Virus record (IMG/VR): IMGVR_UViG_3300032213_001208
Span: 1-30,563 of that record
Source: a virus
DNA length: 30,563 nucleotides
Direction: 5' to 3' (one strand)
The position numbers were made by a program, and so were the translations under genes. This document shows positions 22,946-30,563 of this stretch, one piece after another. Below the pieces are notes generated by a model. It did no database searches. It saw only the letters and a program-made list of their open reading frames with translations, and was not told where the DNA came from. Each line of letters opens with the position of its first letter. The first letter of the stretch is position 1.

Positions 22946-24397
22946 CTACGCAGTTGTCGCAGACAGGACAACGAACGGTGACAAGGTCAGACCGGCCTTG
23001 GCAGGAGTCAACACTGAAGTCCACCATGGTCGAGCATCGTCGAAGCTGGTGAACAAGAACACTTCTTCTCGTTCGAGGAAGCGGACATGGATGCTGCGTG
23101 TCAGCGTGCCAGTCCCACGTTCACCGTACAGTACCTGCGTTGGGTTGACGCAGGCGAGGAAGTTAGAGTTCCACTCGCTGATAACGTTACCGTCCTGACC
23201 AGACGTAATACCGTTCATGTATTCGGTCCAGATGATTGGACGACCGAGCAACATGTCTGGGTTGGCAGAGTCAGCAGGGTAGAACAGCTTCACGAGACCA
23301 GCGTTGTTTGGTGACTCGATGTGCAGCGTTGCAATCGTCGGGAACAAGTCCAGAGAGCACAACCACACAGCGTTCTCGTAGCCCCAGACACGCTGACGCA
23401 TCTTGAGGATGTTGGTACCGTTGACGATAACGGATGTTGACTGACCAGACTCTCGCAGCACAGTCAACAACGAAGGATTGCTGGCGTGCAGCATACCCAG
23501 TGGTCGACCGATACCGTTACCGTTCAACAGTTCATTGATGCGGTAAGAGCGAGCTTCCTGTCGCAATCCCTGATCAATCAGAGCAGCGATGGACAGCGGA
23601 CTGTCAGACATCAACTGGTTAGTAGCTGCAGCAGCACCATTCAGTTCGTGTGCCTTCAGAGAGATCATCTCCATGGCGTTCTTGCTGAGTGTCGGAGCAG
23701 CAGTTTCCTTACCTCGGTAGACTCGGAATCCACCAGTCACTGAAGTGCTGTGGTCTTTGTCAACTCGGGCAGGAATATCGACAACCGGAGCGGTCATCGG
23801 GATACGAGTCATCTTGCTGGTCAACTGGTCAGCTTCTGGTTCAAGCTGCATGACCGTGTTGATGAATCCGCGAGGTACAGTAACGCCTGCTGCTTCCCAG
23901 TTGGCCTTGCTGAACTCGTCAGATCCTACTGCGTCCATCACAGCGGCACGAAGGCGAGGGTCAACTGCTTCAGGGTTTCGACCCCTGTAGGCGTTGATCA
24001 CAGCACCAAGGTACTCCTGCTGGTTCTTGAAGCCGAACTTTTCCTTGTCGTCTTCCCATGCTGGACGAGTATGTACGCCCTTGGAGAAGTCGAAGGTTAG
24101 CCCACTTGTCGCATTGGCAATACGAGACGTAGCCAGCAATGCTGCCTTACGCTCAGCGAGACCGACAGGTGTCTTACCCAATGCGTTCTGAACCGCTTCA
24201 ATGCGATCTACAGCATCGGAATAAGCCTGAGCGTCTTCAGATGAGAGCTTATCGCCCTTGGCATCGAAGACTTCGGTGACAGTAATAAGACGAGTTCGTT
24301 CGTCCTGAAGCTGGTTGACGGTCATCTTCACGATGTCGTCGTGCTTGGCAGGCGTATCGTTGAATACGAGTACGCGATTAGCGATGGCAGAAGCCAT
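22946..24397 (-). CDS. Major capsid protein, HK97 fold
   Basis: From the ATG at 24397 the protein has 483 residues. The longer frame to 24505 is rejected because a strong AGGAGGT (24404-24410) precedes the ATG at 24397 and a promoter-like sequence lies at the far start. The first 70 or so residues are helical and charged (LQDERTRLITVTEVFDAKGDKLS), like an HK97 delta domain cleaved by the neighbouring protease. Then comes the capsid core with FINTVMQLEPEADQL, the turn VYRGKETAAPTLS and the typical ELLNGNGIGRPLGML motif, followed by the P-domain-like text and the C-terminal strands. It probably forms the icosahedral shell. It has its own candidate promoter upstream and a stem-loop and decoration gene downstream. 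Confidence 0.9.
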   Translation of the reverse strand: MASAIANRVLVFNDTPAKHDDIVKMTVNQLQDERTRLITVTEVFDAKGDKLSSEDAQAYSDAVDRIEAVQNALGKTPVGLAERKAALLATSRIANATSGLTFDFSKGVHTRPAWEDDKEKFGFKNQQEYLGAVINAYRGRNPEAVDPRLRAAVMDAVGSDEFSKANWEAAGVTVPRGFINTVMQLEPEADQLTSKMTRIPMTAPVVDIPARVDKDHSTSVTGGFRVYRGKETAAPTLSKNAMEMISLKAHELNGAAAATNQLMSDSPLSIAALIDQGLRQEARSYRINELLNGNGIGRPLGMLHASNPSLLTVLRESGQSTSVIVNGTNILKMRQRVWGYENAVWLCSLDLFPTIATLHIESPNNAGLVKLFYPADSANPDMLLGRPIIWTEYMNGITSGQDGNVISEWNSNFLACVNPTQVLYGERGTGTLTRSIHVRFLEREEVFLFTSFDDARPWWTSVLTPAKAGLTLSPFVVLSATTA

Positions 24398-24403
24398 GAC
24401 AAA

Positions 24404-24410
24404 ACCTCCT
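24404..24410 (-). promoter_or_regulatory. Strong Shine-Dalgarno site for major capsid gene
   Basis: AGGAGGT on the minus strand, 6 bases before the ATG at 24397, decides the start of the capsid protein over the longer open frame. Confidence 0.85.
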
Positions 24411-24476
24411 AGATAGTGATGTGGCATCTGGCTTCTGCTTGTGTGCGTTGCTGTGGGCATAGCCTTTGACACGGTA

Positions 24477-24505
24477 AGAATAACAGCATGACGGAAGCCC
24501 GTCAA
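24477..24505 (-). promoter_or_regulatory. Candidate sigma70 promoter of the capsid gene
   Basis: TTGACG (-35, 24500-24505) and TATTCT (-10, 24477-24482) are separated by exactly 17 bases on the minus strand; they match the consensus at five and four positions. An initiation point near 24470 leaves a leader of about 72 bases before the ATG at 24397. An inverted repeat TGACGG-GCTT-CCGTCA (24489-24504) overlaps the -35 and spacer and could be an operator or a weak terminator for the protease gene. Confidence 0.5.
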
Positions 24506-25240
24506 CTACTTAATTGCAAAATTCTTTCGAAGGTTCAAAGCCCTGATTCTAAGAGCATTTACGTCTACTACATTTTGTGCAATAGAAATGTCTGCTCGGT
24601 TCTTGACTGTGTCTGGAATGTGCAGACAGTTAAGGATGGCAGTATCGGGTTTAGCGTTTCGGACAGAGTGGAACAGACCGTTTGTAACAGCTTCTGAAGC
24701 AGACATGTAAGTCTCAGCTTCCATAAGTGTCTTCACCTGAGCCTCGTTCATAGAAGTTCTGGTAGTGAAGATATCTACGATGCTGTTGCGGTGAGACTCC
24801 CAGCGGTTCTGTACGTTCTGGATCTCGTTGAGAGAGTCGATCTTGGCGTACAGGTACGGGTTGTGCATCATGAACAGACCGCCATTGCAAATCTGTCGCT
24901 CTGATCCAGCAAGTGCCAACCAGCCAGCAGAACTGAATGCGTAGCCGTCAACGATGGTTGTGACCTTGCCGGGATGTTCCAGCAAGCGATTGTACATTGC
25001 CAGAGCAGCACCGACTTCACCACCTGAAGAGTTGATACGGACGTTGAAGTCTCGTGGTGCATCCTTCAGGAAGTCTGTGACATCGGCGGGTGTAGCGAAG
25101 TTGAACGTCTCACCATCGTACGTCTTCTGGGGCATGATGATGTCATAGATCAACAGTTCGTCAGCCTTGTTGAAGGTGACCTTGCACTCCAGTGTTTCAC
25201 CAGAAGGCAACTGCTTACGATTCAATACAAGTGACTTCAT
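24506..25240 (-). CDS. ClpP-type prohead maturation protease
   Basis: This 244-residue protein has the ClpP/S14-type protease pattern of HK97-like phages. It has the substrate-groove strand RINSSGGEVGAALAMYNRL (about 68-86), then DGYAFSSAGWLALAG with nucleophile S103, then FMMHNPY with catalytic H126. An acidic residue should complete the triad in the following helix region. Such proteases cleave the capsid N-terminal delta domain and scaffold during maturation. No separate scaffold gene is seen, which fits the capsid protein carrying its own delta domain. The ATG at 25240 has GGAA upstream and lies inside the end of the portal gene (26-base overlap). Confidence 0.85.
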   Translation of the reverse strand: MKSLVLNRKQLPSGETLECKVTFNKADELLIYDIIMPQKTYDGETFNFATPADVTDFLKDAPRDFNVRINSSGGEVGAALAMYNRLLEHPGKVTTIVDGYAFSSAGWLALAGSERQICNGGLFMMHNPYLYAKIDSLNEIQNVQNRWESHRNSIVDIFTTRTSMNEAQVKTLMEAETYMSASEAVTNGLFHSVRNAKPDTAILNCLHIPDTVKNRADISIAQNVVDVNALRIRALNLRKNFAIK

Positions 25241-27026
25241 TGTCGATTCCTTCTGGTGATTTCTGGTTGGATACCCAATCTGCGACGACGTTGTCCAGAG
25301 TTGACGACCCTATTGTAACCATGTCCTTCCAAGGTGCTAGCTGGTCCATCAGCATTCCGTGGAACTTATCGTTGTAGAACTCAGCCTTGGCAGCATCGAA
25401 GTCGTCAGGACGGGACTGCTTCTTCTGATCGAGTACACGAGTCTCGTACTGCTTCAAGCCATTGATGACATTCAGGAATGCCGACTTGACTCTCTCTTCA
25501 GCATTGCGGATACGTTTGTCGATGTTGTCGCCCGAAGGAGACTTATCCATCTTGCCTCCTGATGGAGCTTTGGCTGCTTCAGCTTTCTCCGTGACTGCTG
25601 CGTGTTCTTCGGCAGACACCATACCTTCGTTAGTCTTCTTGGCGGTTTCGATCTGAGTTTCAGCCATATCGTTGGCCAGGTCAGCACCTTCCTCCAAGTG
25701 AAGAGAGTGCTGAACAGTCATCAGATTGACAGGGACATATCGCAACGAACTGGATTCGTCGTTAGGATCAATGTGCATACCGAGCAGACCAGCACCGTAA
25801 GTCCTGTCGATGAAGCCGATCTCAAACAAGTTTCTGAGAGCGGTAGTAAACTTGTCGATGACGTTACGGTATAGATACAGTAACTCAAACTCGAAGCAGT
25901 ACAGCATCTGAGACGGCAGAGGGATAAGCTCTGATTTGAACTGACCTGCAATACGTGAGAGTAATGGGCCGATACCAGTCTGTACGAACAGAGCTACTGC
26001 CTGTGACAGATCAGCATCACCAGCCTTGGTTCCCATGTAACTGTGGAGCAGGGCAGGTGGGATGTTGAGGCCACGAGCTACGTCTTCCACGCTGAAGGCA
26101 CGAGTCTCAATGAACTGCAGATGCTGGAACGGAATACCCATATGAACAGGCTTGAGTCCCTGTTCGAGGATACGGGTACGGAAGATGTCCTCCAGTGGAG
26201 CGTTGGGATCGTCTGTGAAGTTGGCTTCGAGACGCTTCAGGACTTCAGGAGCCAATCGGTTCTCTGTGGTCAGAAACATCTGTGTGGCGATACCGCGACT
26301 GTAGAACTTCCAGCCGAACTCCTCAGACGCACGGTAGAGGTCCAGAGACACCTCAGAACACTCTACGAAGCCAATAGCACGGTGGTATTCCGTATCGAGG
26401 ACTTTACCCTTGAAGTGGGCGATGTCGCTCTTAGGGAGCAGCAGAGGCTCTGTACGGATATCGCGAGAGGAGACTCCTGTGTCGATGCGGTACAGAAGCT
26501 CTCCCTGAGAGGCTTGGCGACCTGTAGATAGTTGCTCCTGACCAGAAGCACGAAAGATGTTTCCTCGGGTAATTCTGGATGGGTGAATGTAATACAGGCG
26601 AGACGTACGACCTTGGAGGTCACGCTCTCGGTAGAAGTAACAGTTACCGTCCATCAGAACATCGTAGACGATTGTCAGGAGACCGTCATCAGAAGATAAT
26701 TCTGGATGAAAGTAATGAGAGAAGATACGAGATGCTGGGTTGTCTGTTGTGGGTACGACTTTAGTCTTGGCTTGTGAGCCAGCTTCCAGTGCGTACATAC
26801 GACGAGGGACGGAACCTATCATGCCTGTGTAAATGTCGATAGCACACTTGACGGCAGACAGCTTCAAAGCAGCAGTCGTGTTGTTGGTATACTGTTTCTC
26901 GTGGTTCAGTACGCCGAACAGGTTCTTCCACGATAGCGTACCCGTGGTATTAAGCACGATGTCGATGAGGTTACCGACAGCGGTCTTGGAGATAGTATCT
27001 TTTGGTTTGCGAGAAAACCAGCCCAT
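25215..27026 (-). CDS. Portal protein, HK97-like
   Basis: This 603-residue protein has the portal pattern of HK97-like phages: VKCAIDIYTGMIGSVPRRMY near the N-terminus, then DVLMDGNCYFYRERD (about 140) and YYIHPSRITRG, and a later ARGLNIPPALLHSYMGTKAGD-like segment followed by the LVQTGIGPLLSRIAGQFKSELI helix. The C-terminal region (about 480-600) is charged and coiled-coil-like, with Lys/Glu-rich text (EEHAAVTEKAEAAKAPS), an extension seen in some portals. It probably forms the dodecameric DNA entry channel. It follows the terminase gene by 8 bases. Confidence 0.9.
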   Translation of the reverse strand: MGWFSRKPKDTISKTAVGNLIDIVLNTTGTLSWKNLFGVLNHEKQYTNNTTAALKLSAVKCAIDIYTGMIGSVPRRMYALEAGSQAKTKVVPTTDNPASRIFSHYFHPELSSDDGLLTIVYDVLMDGNCYFYRERDLQGRTSRLYYIHPSRITRGNIFRASGQEQLSTGRQASQGELLYRIDTGVSSRDIRTEPLLLPKSDIAHFKGKVLDTEYHRAIGFVECSEVSLDLYRASEEFGWKFYSRGIATQMFLTTENRLAPEVLKRLEANFTDDPNAPLEDIFRTRILEQGLKPVHMGIPFQHLQFIETRAFSVEDVARGLNIPPALLHSYMGTKAGDADLSQAVALFVQTGIGPLLSRIAGQFKSELIPLPSQMLYCFEFELLYLYRNVIDKFTTALRNLFEIGFIDRTYGAGLLGMHIDPNDESSSLRYVPVNLMTVQHSLHLEEGADLANDMAETQIETAKKTNEGMVSAEEHAAVTEKAEAAKAPSGGKMDKSPSGDNIDKRIRNAEERVKSAFLNVINGLKQYETRVLDQKKQSRPDDFDAAKAEFYNDKFHGMLMDQLAPWKDMVTIGSSTLDNVVADWVSNQKSPEGIDNEVTCIES

Positions 27027-27034
27027 GTGATGTC

Positions 27035-29989
27035 CTATTTCAAACCACGGATTTCTGTGATGGTTTCGACTTCAGGGTACATCCATGCTCCCATGGCCAT
27101 TAACCCCGCTACGATACCGTCGATCTTGTTGGTAGACTTCGATCTGTCCGGTCTGCGTTGTCCATCTCTGGACTGTACAATAACTACGTTTCCGATCATC
27201 CAATCAAGGACAGGGTGCCCGCCATGCTGGAATTGGTGGTCGATAGCTAACGCTTCCATACGACGGCAAGGTTCATTCATTCCAGCAAAGGACTGGGGGT
27301 AAGCTCTAGCTGGAAATCCGTATTGCTTGAGGGTGGTGTAGATATGATGTGATCCCCAGCGGTCGAAGCATATCTCTCGACAACCGGAGAAATGGGAAAG
27401 GATACCTTTGTTGTTTCCATCCCCGAGCATGGCAGTAATGATTGCGTTCTCATCGACTGTATCCAAAGGGGATGTCGCATTGATGACGCCTGATTCCCAC
27501 CATTGACTGTAAGGTAAGTTCTGCTCCTGTGACCGCTGGTAGATGGAGGTTGCAGGACACCAGCCCCAATGTAGCATAACACCATACTTAGGAAACCACA
27601 AGTTCAGTGATGCAATATCGTTCACTGAAGCATTGTCGAATCCAGCGTAACACTCTTCTTCCTGTAGGAATTCAACCTGACGAATGAACCATGACCAGTA
27701 AAGCTGATAACGACCAATGTACACGTCAACAGAAGTTGCCGTAGTAAATTTCTGGTCGTTAGCAATGTTGCACCAGTATGGATGCTTGGACATCCACTCT
27801 TTGATAGCAACGATTGACAGTAATGGGGTTTCAGGACTAGCGTTTCCGTTGGCCCAGATGTGGGATGGAATCCAAGCTGTTTCGGTTTTGGTACGGACGT
27901 TAAGGTGAAGGCGGAGGAATCGGTTAAGTTCTACAGGGTTGTCTTGAGCATTGCGAACCAGACGTTCAAAGTAGTCTTTGCGGATGGACTTACCGTAGTT
28001 GGGATTGGCTTTCTTCCACACCTTTTCTGAACGGAAGTCATCAGAGAGATCGGCTTCGTAGATCACTGGCAGGAAAGTTGGTTCCCACTGTTTATCACTG
28101 GCAATGTTCTTGGCTTTGTCGTATAGGCTATTGCAGACTGAGGGGCGATCATAGTCAGCGGTGGTCGTGTAAAGTACAAGGGGTTGGGTACGGGCAGCAG
28201 TTCCTGTGAGCATAACGTCAATAAGCTCGCTGTTGGGATGAGCGTGAACTTCATCGACGTACACGAAGTTGGGGGACAGTCCGTGCTTGGTATCTGCAAT
28301 AGACGATAGGACTTTATAGATGGCACCATCGGTATGCTCAAAGGATCTTGTGGACCTGAAGACTCGCTTCTCTCGTAGTCTGGAGATCAGCTTGGGGTTG
28401 TTCTCGATCATGTACTGACAATGGCGGAAGTTGTTGGAGGCTTGCTCCACATCAGCCGCACAGCAATAGTTTTGTGATCGTTTCTCTTTGTCTACGAAGA
28501 ACATGATCAGGGAGATGATCGCCCCGAAGGAGCTTGTGTTGTGCGTAGGAAGCATTGTCTTGCCGAACAAATAAGTACCTGATTCTGAAGACACTGTGAT
28601 GCATCTCATAGGCACTGATGGGCACGGCACAATACTCACGATTTGTACACTTCTGCTTCTGTTTTGTCTAGCAGGAGTCGTACGTTGTCTGTCAAGTTTT
28701 CTGTCAAGTCTGAAGCACGGGTGTGTGTCCTTGAATGCACAAAACTGAATAGTAAAGTACGTACCCCACGTCCCATTCTGATCGTATGACTGCCTTTTTA
28801 TCACTGAGTACTTGATGCCAAGGCTTCCAAGTAGTTCGGACATTCCGTTAACTACTGCTTCATTCTTTTGTGTGAACGATAAAACTTTACCTGCGGAGCA
28901 TATTGTACCATCTGAATCCATCAGACCTTGGAGCAGAGCTAGTCTTTGAGATTTGGACGCTCTCAGATAGGCTGAGGGCACATGTTTATTGTCTAGGAGT
29001 TTGTTCAAACGCAATTGCTTACTGAGACCTTTTACGTGGCAGGACCACGCTGTTCTCCGTCGCACAACGGACGCGAACTCTATGCCTACCGAATTGATGT
29101 CTTGGTCACCTATCGTTATGTGCCCACTTGCAGATGTGCCATCACCCAACCAGTAACCCAACAAGTATGGGTCGATCGGTAAGTCGACTGACTCAGTATC
29201 AATACCATCGTGTAGAGGAAGCTTGAACGTCTTTCCATATGAGCAGTCTACTCCCGCGTCCAGCATCTCTTGTGTGGACCATACGTCTTCATAAAGATCT
29301 GCTCCTACAAGATTTGTAACTGTTTTTGTTCCAGTCTTCCTACTAACTTTTTGCTGTTTACTCCTATGTTTAGGGTGCTGCTTCCTAGAGTGAACGTGCC
29401 ACAAATGGTTAGCACACGCTTTTACTGTTTCCCCGTTGGAAAATGTGACTACGAATGAATCTGGTCGTTCGTCGATCGGATGTACATTCGTAACAACGCA
29501 CTGCTTACCCTCGACATCAAATACAATTTGCCCCTCCTGAATGTCACCCATCGTTGTCCAACCCGTGGGGGTTGGGATAGGGGTGTTCAGGTCGAGCATC
29601 TTACTGTTCTTTCGTGGTACGTAAATAAAGCACTCGCGGTAACGTCGAAGATGTGTGTCTTTGTGCTTCCAGCAGAACAAGTTGGCGTAGATGCTGGACT
29701 GCCATCGTTCAGGAATATATGGAAGTCCTGTCAACTCGCCTTCTGGAAAGCAGCACTCGTTGGTTACGAATGCGATGATACGATCCCATTCAGCACAGTC
29801 AAAGTAATAGTCTTTGGCTGTAACGAACGGATCGTATCCGGGGATGCCTCTTAGAAAGTCGCAGGTATTCAGTTCGATCCATTTCCAGCCAATCATCTTA
29901 TCAAATTCATAGATGGGATCTGGAACTTTGACCTTCTGATTACCTGAGATGTAAGAAGAAGCTGGGTCTATTTCAAGTTCTAGCGACAT
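27035..29989 (-). CDS. terL: Terminase large subunit interrupted by an intein
   Basis: The 984-residue precursor holds a terminase of about 630 residues (1-130 plus 485-984) and a 354-residue intein (131-484). The N-extein ends VPRKNSK and the C-extein begins TSSFG, so the intein splits the P-loop of the ATPase between K130 and T485. Walker B is VYVDE (D579, E580). The RNase H-like nuclease shows YAGFDNASVNDIASL (D785) and a late NKIDGIVAGLMAMG (D957). After splicing, the enzyme would cut concatemers and drive packaging into the capsid. No small subunit is visible to the right. The start ATG at 29989 follows the upstream stop by about 15 bases; no ribosome-binding site is clear. Confidence 0.9.
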   Translation of the reverse strand: MSLELEIDPASSYISGNQKVKVPDPIYEFDKMIGWKWIELNTCDFLRGIPGYDPFVTAKDYYFDCAEWDRIIAFVTNECCFPEGELTGLPYIPERWQSSIYANLFCWKHKDTHLRRYRECFIYVPRKNSKMLDLNTPIPTPTGWTTMGDIQEGQIVFDVEGKQCVVTNVHPIDERPDSFVVTFSNGETVKACANHLWHVHSRKQHPKHRSKQQKVSRKTGTKTVTNLVGADLYEDVWSTQEMLDAGVDCSYGKTFKLPLHDGIDTESVDLPIDPYLLGYWLGDGTSASGHITIGDQDINSVGIEFASVVRRRTAWSCHVKGLSKQLRLNKLLDNKHVPSAYLRASKSQRLALLQGLMDSDGTICSAGKVLSFTQKNEAVVNGMSELLGSLGIKYSVIKRQSYDQNGTWGTYFTIQFCAFKDTHPCFRLDRKLDRQRTTPARQNRSRSVQIVSIVPCPSVPMRCITVSSESGTYLFGKTMLPTHNTSSFGAIISLIMFFVDKEKRSQNYCCAADVEQASNNFRHCQYMIENNPKLISRLREKRVFRSTRSFEHTDGAIYKVLSSIADTKHGLSPNFVYVDEVHAHPNSELIDVMLTGTAARTQPLVLYTTTADYDRPSVCNSLYDKAKNIASDKQWEPTFLPVIYEADLSDDFRSEKVWKKANPNYGKSIRKDYFERLVRNAQDNPVELNRFLRLHLNVRTKTETAWIPSHIWANGNASPETPLLSIVAIKEWMSKHPYWCNIANDQKFTTATSVDVYIGRYQLYWSWFIRQVEFLQEEECYAGFDNASVNDIASLNLWFPKYGVMLHWGWCPATSIYQRSQEQNLPYSQWWESGVINATSPLDTVDENAIITAMLGDGNNKGILSHFSGCREICFDRWGSHHIYTTLKQYGFPARAYPQSFAGMNEPCRRMEALAIDHQFQHGGHPVLDWMIGNVVIVQSRDGQRRPDRSKSTNKIDGIVAGLMAMGAWMYPEVETITEIRGLK
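28538..29599 (-). mobile_element. Class 3-type intein with LAGLIDADG homing endonuclease in terL
   Basis: The splicing domains show block A (LDLNTPIPTPTGW), block B with G186...H195-L-W197, block F with C463 (MRCITV) and block G ending PTHN with T485 as the +1 residue. The first intein residue is M131, not Cys or Ser. The W, C and T positions (B:12, F:4, G:5) match the WCT signature of class 3 inteins, in which the block F cysteine replaces the missing N-terminal nucleophile. The endonuclease has two LAGLIDADG helices, LLGYWLGDG (276-284) and LLQGLMDSDG (352-361), with both catalytic aspartates kept, and an NKHVPSAYLRAS block between. No stop or frame break occurs, so it looks active and mobile. 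Confidence 0.85.
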
Positions 29990-30004
29990 GGGGTGTGTCG
30001 AGTC

Positions 30005-30563
30005 TTACGAGTCGAATGTAACGGTATCTGTCTCGAAGGACATCACATCATCAGCAGTTCCGGTACCTGCATAGGTCCAGAGAAACGTCAGGATACCAGA
30101 GTATTTGTACTTCTTGAGTCCCTTGGCTGTTTCTGAAGCAGGAAGTTCGATGACAGCGTAAGGAGCACCGGCTCCTGTTCCAGTACCCGGAGGGTCTACG
30201 AATGTGGCTGAGCCTGTAATGACTCGTGTGGAGTCAGTCTCACCGGATCGTTGAAGCGTGAAAGTAACAGAAGCATCAGCGAAGTTTAAGGAGCCAGTAG
30301 ACGAGATAGGGTTGCCATCAGTGTCAACGATTGGAATCTGGATCTCACGACCGTTCTGCTCAGTGTAAGAGTCACCGATCGTAAGAGTTTCTGGGAAGGA
30401 AGTAATGGTTCCGGGTTCGAGAACTGCTGCAGCTAGTAAGGAAGTAATAGCACCAACAGATCCGATTGTATCTGTCTTGGTTTGGATCACATCCAATTGT
30501 GCAAGGATCTCTTCCTGTTTAGCAAGCGTAGCATCCCCAGATCCACCACCACCTCCACCAGCA
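30005..30563 (-). CDS. Virion fibre-like protein with Ig-like C-terminal domain (partial)
   Basis: The frame is open through the right edge, so the N-terminus is outside. Visible are 185 residues: an oligo-Gly linker (GGGGGGSGD), a helix of KQEEILAQLDVIQTKTD type, then a beta-sandwich-like domain (IGDSYTEQNGREIQIPIVDTDG, then SLNFADASVTFTLQ and later the strand VIELPASETAKGLKKY). The pattern resembles the Ig-like N-terminal module of baseplate or fibre proteins such as BppU. It has a PPGTGTGAGAP linker. The gene immediately precedes terL, where a small terminase is often found; a short fibre or head protein is my best guess. The internal start at 30496 is a TTG and not the true start. Confidence 0.5.
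   Translation of the reverse strand, partial: AGGGGGGSGDATLAKQEEILAQLDVIQTKTDTIGSVGAITSLLAAAVLEPGTITSFPETLTIGDSYTEQNGREIQIPIVDTDGNPISSTGSLNFADASVTFTLQRSGETDSTRVITGSATFVDPPGTGTGAGAPYAVIELPASETAKGLKKYKYSGILTFLWTYAGTGTADDVMSFETDTVTFDS

Noticed and set aside
24398-24505. Longer N-terminus of the capsid protein
   Set aside because: The extra 36 residues start at a TTG inside the candidate promoter; AGGAGGT before the ATG at 24397 is a far better start.

Overview
The window is part of the genome of a tailed double-stranded DNA phage or prophage (Caudoviricetes). The HK97-fold head genes, long tape measure and frameshifted tail chaperone point to a siphovirus-like, non-contractile tail. Every gene I can support lies on the minus strand, so transcription runs from right (30563) to left (1). 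Coding is almost continuous: genes commonly overlap by ATGA or TAATG, and no gene-free stretch reaches 300 bases. I saw no tRNA, rRNA, CRISPR array, insertion sequence, integrase or small terminase subunit. Host identity is inference. Cys-rich structural proteins, Gly-Thr linkers and a Cys-containing N-terminal module on one glycosyltransferase recall proteins I associate with Planctomycetota, but this needs a database search.

Layout in transcription order. (1) Head (30563-20495): a fibre-like protein cut by the window edge; a terminase large subunit whose P-loop is split by a class 3-type intein with a LAGLIDADG endonuclease; portal; ClpP-type maturation protease; HK97 major capsid protein; a small probable decoration protein; head-tail connector; head closure; HK97 gp10-like neck protein. 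(2) Tail (20498-13512): tail terminator-like protein, tail tube protein, tail chaperones G and G-T joined by a -1 frameshift at A AAA AAC, tape measure, a distal-tail candidate, two Cys-rich structural proteins and a small membrane protein. (3) Sugar cluster (13558-5326): nine tightly coupled genes. They encode four glycosyltransferases (GT-A, GT-B, GT-A and a GT-D-like one), a GDP-mannose-dehydratase-like SDR, a C-methyltransferase-like enzyme, a second methyltransferase, a cupin and a PLP-dependent sugar aminotransferase. (4) Replication and recombination (5273-1): ParB-like protein, a doubtful small ORF, a small resolvase-like nuclease, a PD-(D/E)XK nuclease, a Sak4-type RecA-like ATPase, an ssDNA-binding-like protein, and the start of a family A DNA polymerase.

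Regulation visible in the sequence: two sigma70-like promoters, one before the capsid gene and one before the ParB-like gene, each with an inverted repeat of GACGG/CCGTC half-sites. Two rho-independent terminators sit only 10-20 bases before the start codons of the next genes. Several further hairpins flank the decoration gene. Together these suggest that capsid plus decoration form their own high-expression unit. The most interesting content is the phage-borne sugar cluster, which looks able to make and attach an unusual amino- and C-methylated sugar, followed by the intein and the frameshift site.
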